Source: Gammaproteobacteria bacterium | Lineage (GTDB): Bacteria; Pseudomonadota; Gammaproteobacteria; JACCYU01 | NCBI GenBank assembly: GCA_013695765.1 | Contig: JACCZW010000091.1 | Location: 1-33,682, forward strand | DNA: 33,682 bases | Reading direction: 5' to 3' | Part shown: in pieces, positions 1-7,058 of the stretch | Layout of the letters: each line of letters begins with the position of its first letter | How positions within the stretch are numbered: the first letter of the stretch is position 1 | Made by a program: the position numbers and the translations under genes | The notes under the pieces: model-generated | Told to the model about the DNA's origin: nothing | The model's database searches: none | Seen by the model: only the letters and a program-made list of their open reading frames with translations

Positions 1-48
1 CTGCAGGCGGCGGCGCTCCAGTGCTTGCTGCTTGGTAACCTTGTTCAT
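1..48 (-). CDS. Start of an unidentified gene, cut by left edge
   Basis: On the minus strand an ATG at 48 opens a frame that stays open to the window edge and reads MNKVTKQQALERRRLQ, a basic, helix-prone N-terminus. A purine-rich AGAGGGG lies about five bases upstream and could be its ribosome binding site. Only 16 codons are visible, so the product cannot be named. A transposase or helix-turn-helix protein would fit the basic start and the fragment-rich neighbourhood, but that is a guess. Confidence 0.4.
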   Translation of the reverse strand, partial: MNKVTKQQALERRRLQ

Positions 49-192
49 CGACCCCTCTCGTGTTGCGCCTAAAGGATCGGACCAATGCACACCACAAAAA
101 GTTCACCCATTATTCAAGGTTCAGTAGTGTCCGCATGAGTAGCGCTCCCTTCCCAAAACGTCTTAGTGGTGACAGGGCGATTATCTTAGAGC

Positions 193-459
193 CTACGCGA
201 CCTCCCGACGCCTCTGTGCTTGGTCAAGGTCGTAGGTTGCTTGCAGATTCATCCATAGCTTTGCGGATGTTCCCAGCTCACTAGCCAGATCCAATGCGGT
301 ATCGGCAGCGACGCCACGTTTTCCCTTGATGAACTCGTTCAGGCGAGCTCAGGTCCAGCCCAGCCTCTTGGCAAAAGCCAGTTGAGTTATGCCAGCGAGC
401 TTGAGGAACTCCTCCAGAAGGATCTCACCAGGATGAAAAGGATTCTTGGGTTGATTCAT
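193..459 (-). pseudogene. higA: HigA-type antitoxin with in-frame nonsense codon
   Basis: The 89-codon frame from ATG 459 to TAG 193 reads like a HigA/XRE antitoxin: the opening FHPGEILLEEFLK is the family's hallmark, followed by an HTH region with LNEFIKGKRGVAADTALDLA and a C-terminus containing LWMNLQ. In this family HigA binds and neutralises the HigB mRNA interferase and represses the operon. Codon 37 (349-351) is TGA where the family usually has a residue such as Arg in the recognition-helix region; one C-to-T change from CGA would explain it. The rest of the frame is intact, so the lesion looks recent or is a sequence error. The toxin-like gene lies 23 bases upstream in the usual toxin-first order. 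Confidence 0.8.
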
Positions 460-482
460 CGCTAACGCCCCGCGCATGTGAT

Positions 483-704
483 TCAGTGATAATCTTCAAT
501 GCGTACATCTTTGGCGTTGCCGCCTTCCCACCGAAACACGACGCGCCGCTCATCATTGATTCTGATCGAGCGTTGTGCTGCTAGCTTGCCCTTGAGCGCT
601 TCCAGCCGATTTCCAGGCGGAATGCTCAGGTCTCTGAGCTCAGCGGCATCGTGCACATAAAGCAGTTTACGCCGCGCCATGCGCGTAAGCTCCGGTGGGA
701 ACAA
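483..704 (-). CDS. higB: HigB/RelE-type toxin, N-terminally truncated
   Basis: The 73-residue product contains the HigB core: a helix with RRKLLYVHDAAELRDL, the signature IPPGNRLEALKGK, then SIRINDERRVVFRWEGG and the terminal VRIEDYH. HigB toxins are ribosome-dependent mRNA endonucleases of about 90-100 residues; here roughly the first 20 are missing. Upstream sequence in this frame no longer resembles the family and runs into an RND-pump fragment read in another frame. The catalytic C-terminal part is complete, so residual toxicity cannot be excluded. It precedes a HigA gene with a stop codon, suggesting the whole module is decaying. Confidence 0.75.
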   Translation of the reverse strand: MFPPELTRMARRKLLYVHDAAELRDLSIPPGNRLEALKGKLAAQRSIRINDERRVVFRWEGGNAKDVRIEDYH

Positions 705-751
705 TCGCGCTTCTTTCGAGGTTCTATCCGCGTCAACGACGTCTCGTACAG

Positions 752-880
752 CGCCGCCATCTTCTCGCGTCCGCGCTCCTGCAGTGTATTCGCGAACTCC
801 ACGATCAGGATGCCGTTCTTCGCGATCAGTCCCACCAGGGTGATCAACCCGACCTGCGAGTAGATGTTGATCGTGGTCAG
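752..880 (-). pseudogene. RND efflux pump fragment 1
   Basis: Read on the minus strand, this stretch encodes INIYSQVGLITLVGLIAKNG followed by ILIVEFANTLQERGREKMAA. That is the conserved membrane segment of AcrB/MexB-type RND transporters (usual form QVGLITLIGLI..GILIVEFAN). RND pumps exceed 1000 residues; only about 43 remain, with no start and no flanking pump sequence. The downstream end runs directly into the truncated HigB gene. It shares sequence and orientation with a second fragment near 1795-1897. Confidence 0.75.
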
Positions 881-1119
881 ATCAAATGAGCTAGACTCAG
901 CACTCTCTCGGCCTCAGCTCTCCTTAGTCCCTCCATTGCGGCACTCTTTGCAGCCGACTCGGGCCGTGGTCCGCCGCGGGACCGGGCCTCGCGATGGATG
1001 CCAGTCATCCTCTCGATCTTAGCGAGAAACCGTTCCTTGTCAGGCCACTTCGCATTGAGAGCAGCGAGCCCGCCTGTAGTACAATCGCCGAGTGAGCCAT
1101 TGCCAATGCAGAGCAACCC

Positions 1120-1344
1120 ATGAGAACCAAGGTAACCGAGCACGGCGTGCTGATCCCTAAGCAGATGTTAGAAGGCGTGGATGAGGTCGAGATCCGCAAG
1201 GAGCGTAGTGCGATCTTGCTATTGCCCGTTGGCCATGCGGACCCGATTCGCGAGCTTGGTCAGCAACCTGTCACGGGCAATGTCGATGATGCCTCCATCA
1301 ACCACGACCGCTATTGTACGGTCAGTGAACCCCGTCTTTCTTGA
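1120..1344 (+). CDS. VapB-like antitoxin partner of PIN toxin
   Basis: This 74-residue protein begins MRTKVTEHGVLIPKQMLEGV, which resembles the swapped-hairpin AbrB/MazE/VapB DNA-binding fold (a 'G-V-L-I-P' strand-turn, then EVEIRKERSAILLLPV). It overlaps the start of the next gene by 20 bases, typical of translationally coupled antitoxin-toxin pairs. The C-terminal half (ADPIRELGQQPVTGNVDDAS) would be the toxin-wrapping segment. The assignment rests on size, order, overlap and the short N-terminal motif. The inferred role is to neutralise the PIN nuclease and autoregulate the operon. Confidence 0.65.
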   Translation: MRTKVTEHGVLIPKQMLEGVDEVEIRKERSAILLLPVGHADPIRELGQQPVTGNVDDASINHDRYCTVSEPRLS

Positions 1345-1750
1345 CACGAGCTATCTGTTAGCACTTGAGTTCGCGAAAGACCAAAATCATCAAGCATCGG
1401 TACGTCACTGGCAACGAATCGTCGCTAACGTTCCGCCGCTGGTGACGACGTCATACGTCTTAGATGAGGCGGTAACCTTCTTCAATAATCGCGGTCATCA
1501 TGGCAAAGCGATCCGAGTCGGCAACACCCTTCTGTACAGTCCCTCGGTGAGCTTGATCCAGGTCGACGAAACGTTGTTCTACGAAGGCTGGCAATATTTC
1601 CAGCAGCATCAAGGCAAGCGCTACTCACTCACCGATTGCATCTCGTTTATGGTGATGCGCAAGCTTGGCGCAGGCGTGGCGTTCATCTTTGACCGGCACT
1701 TTGCTCAGGCAGGCTTTACCATCGCGCCTGAAGCGCCGTCGCCCGGATGA
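1325..1750 (+). CDS. PIN-domain toxin, VapC type
   Basis: The 141-residue protein has the PIN ribonuclease signature: VFLDTSYLLAL with Asp7, YVLDEAVTFF with Glu48, YSLTDCISFMVM with Asp104, and VAFIFDRHFAQAGF with Asp123. These acidic residues bind Mg/Mn in VapC toxins, which cut tRNA or rRNA. The GTG at 1325 is chosen because it places the first strand at the N-terminus as in the family; a longer frame upstream merely reads through the antitoxin in another phase. The acidic set appears complete, so this module looks functional, unlike the neighbouring HigBA. Confidence 0.8.
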   Translation: MNPVFLDTSYLLALEFAKDQNHQASVRHWQRIVANVPPLVTTSYVLDEAVTFFNNRGHHGKAIRVGNTLLYSPSVSLIQVDETLFYEGWQYFQQHQGKRYSLTDCISFMVMRKLGAGVAFIFDRHFAQAGFTIAPEAPSPG

Positions 1751-1794
1751 AACGCAGTGCAATCCGGAAACATGTTCCCGGCATGCGCCTCCGG

Positions 1795-1897
1795 ACCCGC
1801 AAGGTGTTGGCAAACTCCACGATCGGAATGCCGTTCTCGCCGATCACTCCGCCAGGGTGATCAGCCCGACCTGCGAGTAGATGTTGGTCGTGGCGAG
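1795..1897 (-). pseudogene. RND efflux pump fragment 2, frameshifted
   Basis: The minus strand reads TTNIYSQVGLITLAE followed by a stop, and after a one-base shift ENGIPIVEFANTL. Together these correspond to the same RND membrane segment as the fragment at 752-880, with one nucleotide missing in the middle. It lies in the same orientation about 1 kb away, with the VapBC-type module between the two copies. Confidence 0.65.
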
Positions 1898-2096
1898 GGT
1901 TAGGCCTTGAGCAGCTTTGCACCGTCAATTTCGCGGCTGCCTTCAAAAGTCCAAAGAGGAGTTTGCCCCGCGCCATAGCCACATGCACGCAGTCCGAGGA
2001 GTCGGCGCCGCTTCGCCGGCACCCGTCGGTGACGTCTTAGAGTTGCTGTAAATTCGAAGTGGGATGCATCCTTTCGGCTTAATGCAAGCAAGCCAA

Positions 2097-2768
2097 CTAG
2101 CCCACCCGCCGGAACGGTCGCCCATATGCCTTCGGATCCACGGTCATCTTGTCCGGTGACGGCCGGTGGCCGCAGAGCCACGCGGCGAGATTGTCCACGA
2201 AATGATCCAGATGCTGGATCTGCTGCACGCCGTGCTCGACGATGGGATCGGAAGTGGCGGCGAACAGCACGCCGCCATAATCCGTTGTTTGCCACGCGAT
2301 CACCTCGCCAACGCGATTGCTTTGCAGAATCTCGGCGCCTTCGGGAATGCGGGTGTAAACACCATGAACGTGCCAGCATGCCTGCCGCGGCGTTAGCCCC
2401 GCAAACAAGGGATGATCAAAGCGCGTGTTCGCGATCGGTGGGTGCGTCGGATCATCGGCCCACCAGTAGTTGTTGACCGGGCGGTCTACCCACTGCGCGT
2501 CGATCCAGTGAGCCGAGTCACCGAACACAGCGATCTTTTTACCCGCGGCGAGAAACGCATACAACGCATCGCGATAAGCCGCAAGCGCAGCGTGATCAGT
2601 CTGAAACGGCACGATCAGAGAGTCGAAGCGCTCAAGCCGCGCGCGACCCAGGTCGCGTACGTAGATCAACTCGATGAAGGCCCGATATTTCGGTGCGGTA
2701 GCGACAGCGTACTGCGACCACACGCCGTTGAACACCATGCCGATGGGTTTGGATAATTGTTCAGACAT
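2097..2768 (-). CDS. Amidotransferase/ThuA-like protein 2 of uptake operon
   Basis: A 223-residue protein of unknown function and last gene of the seven-gene minus-strand operon. Its layout (N-terminal strand, FDSLIVPFQTDH, YAFLAAGKKIAVFGD) resembles the Rossmann-like class I glutamine amidotransferase or ThuA-like fold, with a central His-rich part (CWHVHGVY) and GGVLFAATSDPIVEHG near the end. The usual nucleophile Cys is replaced by a Gly/Asp/Ser stretch (FGDSAH), so amidotransferase activity is doubtful. It is a paralogue of the preceding gene: both share the 'LIVPF/LVVVP..DH..L' strand, the W-rich middle and an 'HGV/HGI' segment. Its ATG lies inside the preceding gene's final codons (ATGTCTGA), implying translational coupling. 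Confidence 0.7.
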   Translation of the reverse strand: MSEQLSKPIGMVFNGVWSQYAVATAPKYRAFIELIYVRDLGRARLERFDSLIVPFQTDHAALAAYRDALYAFLAAGKKIAVFGDSAHWIDAQWVDRPVNNYWWADDPTHPPIANTRFDHPLFAGLTPRQACWHVHGVYTRIPEGAEILQSNRVGEVIAWQTTDYGGVLFAATSDPIVEHGVQQIQHLDHFVDNLAAWLCGHRPSPDKMTVDPKAYGRPFRRVG

Positions 2769-3382
2769 GCGCCTGCTCCTGACGGGCGGAGGCGGCCCGA
2801 ATGATATTGCGATAAAGCCGCTGCAGGCCCGACGACGGCTTGGCCGGGTCCCAGTCGCCGAGCGGGCCGCTGGCGGTGGCGACGATGAGTCCTTTTGTTG
2901 AACTGATTATCCGCGATCATCACCACGCGATCGAAGTTGTCGGCCAGAACAACGCTTTCCGGGTGCGCGGTCTCGATGTGCCCGCACGCCCACCATCCGC
3001 TGATGCCGTGGGACTCGAACGTCAACTGATCCAGCTCGACGCCGTTCATAAGATCGAGCGGATCATTGATCATGCGGTAACGCACCTCGCGCAGCGGGCG
3101 CGTGTTGTCGTGCACCCACACGTTGCCGGGAATCCACGGTGTGAAAAAGCCGCAGAAGCAGGCGAGCGTCCCGCCTTGGGCCAGAAACGCCGCGATTCGA
3201 TCGCGGACTTCGTACAGCGCTACGTGATCCGCGCCGTTGGGCACGACCACTAGGTCGCCGTGCGAGAAATCCGGCGACCAGCCATCGCGCACCCGTTCGA
3301 TGCGGTAGCGAACCTGCTCGCTGTCACGAAAATAGCGCGTCGCGCCCGTGACTCCGTTATCGATTAACACGGCCTTCAACAT
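2761..3382 (-). CDS. Amidotransferase/ThuA-like protein 1, frameshifted
   Basis: From ATG 3382 the protein reads MLKAVLIDNGVTGATRYFRD and continues with DLVVVPNGADHVALYEVRDR, AAFLAQGGTLACFCGFFTPW and a WWACGHIET segment. This suggests an amidotransferase/ThuA-like fold; Cys residues sit where a nucleophile elbow is expected (LACFCGFF). After ADNQF the frame breaks at a run of four T (2893-2896; AAAA in the coding sense). Removing one base restores NKGLIVATASGPLGDWDPAK and a natural end at 2761-2763, overlapping the next start. The corrected protein has 206 residues; uncorrected, the frame runs to 2666 with an unrelated tail. The clean repair suggests a sequencing indel or a very recent mutation. 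It follows the ATPase gene immediately, whose stop codon shares a base with this ATG. Confidence 0.7.
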
Positions 3383-4167
3383 CACACCGACTCCCGCTTC
3401 ACTTGGCACGTCGGGCCGGACGCCGCGGCGTCGGCGCCCAACGCTTCCCAAAAGCTTAGCTCGCGCTGTACGCCGCTGTCCGGGTCGGCGCAGAACGCGG
3501 CGCGATCCGGATAATGACGCAGGCGTCGATCGATGATCAGGCCGAATTGATCGCCGACGCGCAGCGCCTCTTTTAGATCATGCGTGACGAACACTGAGGT
3601 GATCTCGTGTTGTCTCGCCACGCGTTTGAATAATTCCTGCATCGCTTCACGCGTCTCGGGATCCAGACTGCCAAAGGGTTCGTCCAGCAACAGCAATGCC
3701 GGCTGCACCACCAGCGCACGACCGAATGCGACTCGCTGGCGTTGCCCGCCGGACAGGCTCTCGGGTTTGCGCGCGCCGAAACCGGCTAGTTCGAGCTCGC
3801 TTAAGATTCGCTCCACCCGCGCGCGCACCTGCGCGTCCGGCTGACGCCGCAGCCGCAATCCAAACGCGATGTTTTCGAACGCGTTGAGATGGGGAAACAG
3901 CAACGGTTCCTGATACAGATAAAGCGCCTGCCGCTGCCGCGCGGGCAGACCGCTGACCTCGCGATCGTTGATAAAGATACTGCCCTGATGATCACGATCC
4001 AGACCCGCGAGCATCCGCAGCAGGGTCGTCTTGCCCGAACCCGACGCGCCGATCACGGCCAAGGTTAATCCGCGCGCGGCGCTGAAGCTCACGTTGTCGA
4101 ACAAAGGTTGCGCGCCAAAGGTCTTGCGCATCGCCTCGACCTTGAGCCAAGCCGCGGATGCATGCAT
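3382..4167 (-). CDS. ynjD: ABC transporter ATPase, YnjD-like
   Basis: A complete 261-residue nucleotide-binding subunit. It carries Walker A GASGSGKTT (residues 40-48), a Q-loop in YQEPLLF (about 85-91), the signature LSGGQ (138-142), Walker B LLLLDEP (158-164), D-loop SLD (167-169) and the switch His in THD (195-197). It should power import through the two permeases encoded just upstream. YnjD similarity is inferred from gene order with a YnjB-like binding protein. The ATG at 4167 is one base beyond the permease stop at 4169 and the stop abuts the next start, as in a tight operon. Confidence 0.88.
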   Translation of the reverse strand: MHASAAWLKVEAMRKTFGAQPLFDNVSFSAARGLTLAVIGASGSGKTTLLRMLAGLDRDHQGSIFINDREVSGLPARQRQALYLYQEPLLFPHLNAFENIAFGLRLRRQPDAQVRARVERILSELELAGFGARKPESLSGGQRQRVAFGRALVVQPALLLLDEPFGSLDPETREAMQELFKRVARQHEITSVFVTHDLKEALRVGDQFGLIIDRRLRHYPDRAAFCADPDSGVQRELSFWEALGADAAASGPTCQVKRESV

Positions 4168-4168
4168 C

Positions 4169-4984
4169 TCAGCCGCGGGCGCCGCTCGCCGCGCCGAGCG
4201 GCCACGCCAGCAAGCGGCGATTCAGCAGCACGGCGGTCAGCGGTGGCGCGATCAGCAGAACGCCGCAGGCGGCGGCCAACCTGAAATCGCCGGACCCGAA
4301 GTAGTCGAAGACCATCAAAGGCAAGGTTTGTACGCGGCCCGCACCGATCAGCCGCGCGAGCGCGAAATCGAACCACGAGATCAGAAAGGTCTGGAACAGG
4401 CTGACTCCAAGCAGCCCGGTCGCCAGCGGCACTCGCACCCGCCACCAAATCTGCAATCGATCGGCGCCGATAGACTCCGCCAGCTCGGACAGGGCCGCGA
4501 TTCTCGTGTTCCAGAATCCGCTCAACAGCAGCACCGCATAGGCGTACGTGAAAAGGAACTGCGCGATGATGACGCCCCCCACGCTCGCCGCCAGATGAAA
4601 TTTGATGAAGCCATAGTTCAGGGTCACGCCAAGCACCACAGGCGAAATCGCAAACGGCAGCAGCGCCAGCATCAAGAGCACGCCGCGCCGCCGATGCGCG
4701 GCAATGCGCTGACTGGTCACGAAGCCCGCTGCGGTCGCGCCGATGGCGACGGTCACGCCGATGAACAGTGACCGCAGCAATGCCTCCAGCAGCTCGCGAT
4801 CACCCGACAACATCACGCGCCACTGGCTCCATTGCAGTGCCGCGGGCCACAGCGCCGGGTAGCTCCACTCTCGCGTCACGGAGAGTACCAGCAGCAGGGC
4901 GAGCGGCGCCACAATCAGCACGCATAGCAGGGAAGCAAGCCCGGCGCGGATCACGCTGGCGCTCGCACGGCTCGCGGCCGCCAT
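4169..4984 (-). CDS. ABC transporter permease 2
   Basis: A 271-residue inner-membrane permease of the binding-protein-dependent type. It has about six hydrophobic segments, starting with LASLLCVLIVAPLALLLVLS, and the cytoplasmic coupling loop LAESIGADRLQIWWRVRVPL, the 'EAA' motif that contacts the ATPase. The start at 4984 (MAAASRAS) is preferred because the open frame upstream is basic, non-hydrophobic sequence overlapping permease 1. It overlaps permease 1 by 34 bases. In E. coli YnjC both permease halves are one polypeptide; here they are two genes. Confidence 0.85.
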   Translation of the reverse strand: MAAASRASASVIRAGLASLLCVLIVAPLALLLVLSVTREWSYPALWPAALQWSQWRVMLSGDRELLEALLRSLFIGVTVAIGATAAGFVTSQRIAAHRRRGVLLMLALLPFAISPVVLGVTLNYGFIKFHLAASVGGVIIAQFLFTYAYAVLLLSGFWNTRIAALSELAESIGADRLQIWWRVRVPLATGLLGVSLFQTFLISWFDFALARLIGAGRVQTLPLMVFDYFGSGDFRLAAACGVLLIAPPLTAVLLNRRLLAWPLGAASGARG

Positions 4985-5838
4985 CGGAGCGCGACCGACC
5001 AGGCTGCAAGCATCAGCAGCAGATACGCCGTCGCCATCGCGTAGGCCTGCGGCCTGGCAGTGAGATCGTAGCGCGCGAACTGAGAGTAGATCTCCACCGA
5101 GACCATTGTCGGATAACGGGCGCCGATCAGGAGTGGCACCTCGAACGCCCCCATCAGCACCACGCCATACACCGCGCACACTGGCAGCGCCCTGGCGAGC
5201 AACACGGGCAAGACCACGCGGGACAGCGCCTGCATCCGCGTGGCGCCCAAGGTGTAAGCTGACTGCCGCAGCTCCGCCAACCGCTCATTCTCGAACAAGC
5301 GATCGAAAAGAATCACAAAAAATGGCGTGATCATCGCAAAATGCGTGAACACGATGCCGACGCCGAGCCGGTCGAAGACCAGCGCGGGAAACTCCGCCGG
5401 GCGTTGAATCCAGCCCGCGGCAAACGCCAGCCGGGACAGCAAGCCGGCGTCGCCGAGGATCTGATAGCTGAGCAAGGCCGCGACGATGCCCGGCACGGCC
5501 AGCGGCGCGTAGACAAGGAACGCCTGGGGGCCGCGGCGCAACCGCGCGCCCAGCAGCAACGAGATCGCCAGGGCCGCGAGCGTCGCCAGAACCAGGGTCA
5601 CGACGGTCAGCGCCAGGCTATAGCCCAGCGACGTCCAGAAGCTGCTTGCAAGCAGCATTTCCCGCCAGTGCGCCGTGGTCCAGCCCTCGCTGAGTAGTCC
5701 CAAGGCGCCCAGGCTGTAGAGCGCCGCGAACGTCAGCGCCAGCAACGCGGTTCCCGCCGTCAGCACCACAAAGCCCGCGATCCACGGGTCCGGCCACGCG
5801 GGGCTATTGGCGAAGGATCTCGTTACGAAAGTCTTCAT
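4951..5838 (-). CDS. ABC transporter permease 1
   Basis: A 295-residue permease with about six membrane segments, for example WIAGFVVLTAGTALLALTFA and ALPVCAVYGVVLMGAFEVPL. Its EAA-type loop is LRQSAYTLGATRMQALSRVV. It would form the translocation channel with permease 2. The ATG at 5838 overlaps the end of the binding-protein gene by 35 bases, and its own end overlaps permease 2, so all membrane components appear translationally coupled. Fold and role are clear; the substrate is not. Confidence 0.86.
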   Translation of the reverse strand: MKTFVTRSFANSPAWPDPWIAGFVVLTAGTALLALTFAALYSLGALGLLSEGWTTAHWREMLLASSFWTSLGYSLALTVVTLVLATLAALAISLLLGARLRRGPQAFLVYAPLAVPGIVAALLSYQILGDAGLLSRLAFAAGWIQRPAEFPALVFDRLGVGIVFTHFAMITPFFVILFDRLFENERLAELRQSAYTLGATRMQALSRVVLPVLLARALPVCAVYGVVLMGAFEVPLLIGARYPTMVSVEIYSQFARYDLTARPQAYAMATAYLLLMLAAWSVALRWRPRAVRAPA

Positions 5839-7054
5839 CCAGACGAATCATGTACTGGGGCGCCGGCTCGGGGCGCGCATAGGGCTGCAAGTCCTCGCGC
5901 GCCGGCGCCCGGGAGCGGCCGGGGACGTTCTTAAATCGACTGCGCCAGGGTTCCGGCAAACGCTCCACCGCCAGCACGGTGCCGTCGCCCCACACGGCGG
6001 GTTTGAGTTTTTCGAGTTGCGCCGCTGGCGAAATCAAGAAGTTCGCCACCACCATCGCGGCGGCCTTGTGGGCTGAGCGCGCGACAATGCCCAAATAATG
6101 CGTGTTTTGCAGCGTGCCGGTTTTCAGCGCATAGGCTGTGGCCGTCTTCGGGAACAGGCCGATGGCGACCTTGTTGTCCACCTCGCCGTCGTTGAAACTC
6201 ATGGTAAAGTCGACCTCACCGTTGGCGAACAGTTGATGCAACTGCGCCACGTCTTTGGGAAAGGTGCGCCCGCCGCGCCAGAGGTCGGCGCGCACGCCGC
6301 GCACCCAGTCGAAGACGCGGTTCTTGAGCTGTTCGTAAACCTCTGGATCGAATGGCCCCTGCAGTTCTCGCGGCGATTCGGCGAACGTGTACATTAAAGA
6401 TTTGAGAAAACTTAAGCCCGTGAACTCGTTGTCGAAGGTGAAGCGACCCGGATGCCCGCGGATCCACTCCGCCAGCGCGTGTGGGGTTCGCGGCGGATTG
6501 GGAACCCGAGCGCGATCGATGATGAGCAATAACTGCACGTTTCCCCAGGGGCTCTCATAGCCATTGACCTTTTGCTGAAAGTCCGTCGCGATCATCGGAT
6601 TGTCCCAGTCCAGGTAGCGATCGTTGGGCAAACGCCCGGTAAAGGGGCCGTACAAAGCATCGATCTGCCGCAACTGATAAAAGACCTGACCGTTGATCCA
6701 CACCATGTCCATGCTGCTGACCGACTGGCCGGCTTCCATCTCCGTCATGAGCATGCTGGGAATGTCCGCCTGGCCGGGAACGATCTCGAGATTGATGCCG
6801 TGCCGCTCGCGCAGGCGCGGGACGACGAACTCATTCATGTAACGATTGATCGCGGGATCGCCGGTCCACATCACGAAGTAGACGGTCTGGCCGCGCGCCG
6901 CCTGCTCAATCTCCGGCCACGACAGAGATCGCGGGTCGGTCGTGTTGTCGTCGGAAGACGGGGAACAGGCCAGCAGTAAAGTCGTCAAGACGATGGCCAG
7001 CAGCAGCCGTGTTGCCGTCTCCAGCCGGATTAAACGATTGCCAGTGCGCGTCAT
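5804..7054 (-). CDS. ynjB: YnjB-like ABC substrate-binding lipoprotein
   Basis: A 416-residue binding protein with a long N-region, a hydrophobic stretch and a lipobox ending at Cys30 (LTTLLLAC), so it is probably a lipoprotein. The mature part begins with QTVYFVMWTGDPAINRYMNE, matching the start of the YnjB family (extracellular solute-binding proteins resembling iron/thiamine/polyamine binders). Later landmarks are ESPWGNVQLLLIID and FTMSFNDGEVDNKVAIGLFP. E. coli YnjB is slightly shorter. The gene lies five bases after the TonB receptor and overlaps permease 1, so outer- and inner-membrane transport are co-transcribed. The ligand of this family is not established. Confidence 0.85.
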   Translation of the reverse strand: MTRTGNRLIRLETATRLLLAIVLTTLLLACSPSSDDNTTDPRSLSWPEIEQAARGQTVYFVMWTGDPAINRYMNEFVVPRLRERHGINLEIVPGQADIPSMLMTEMEAGQSVSSMDMVWINGQVFYQLRQIDALYGPFTGRLPNDRYLDWDNPMIATDFQQKVNGYESPWGNVQLLLIIDRARVPNPPRTPHALAEWIRGHPGRFTFDNEFTGLSFLKSLMYTFAESPRELQGPFDPEVYEQLKNRVFDWVRGVRADLWRGGRTFPKDVAQLHQLFANGEVDFTMSFNDGEVDNKVAIGLFPKTATAYALKTGTLQNTHYLGIVARSAHKAAAMVVANFLISPAAQLEKLKPAVWGDGTVLAVERLPEPWRSRFKNVPGRSRAPAREDLQPYARPEPAPQYMIRLDEDFRNEILRQ

Positions 7055-7058
7055 CGAT

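Noticed and set aside
60-284. Plus-strand ORF of 74 codons near the left edge
   Set aside because: No ribosome binding site and no family resemblance; it overlaps the better supported antitoxin frame on the other strand.
877-1143. Minus-strand 88-codon ORF between the RND fragment and VapBC-type pair
   Set aside because: The helix-rich C-terminus looked protein-like, but the frame overlaps the antitoxin start and RND fragment, lacks a ribosome binding site and matches nothing known to me.
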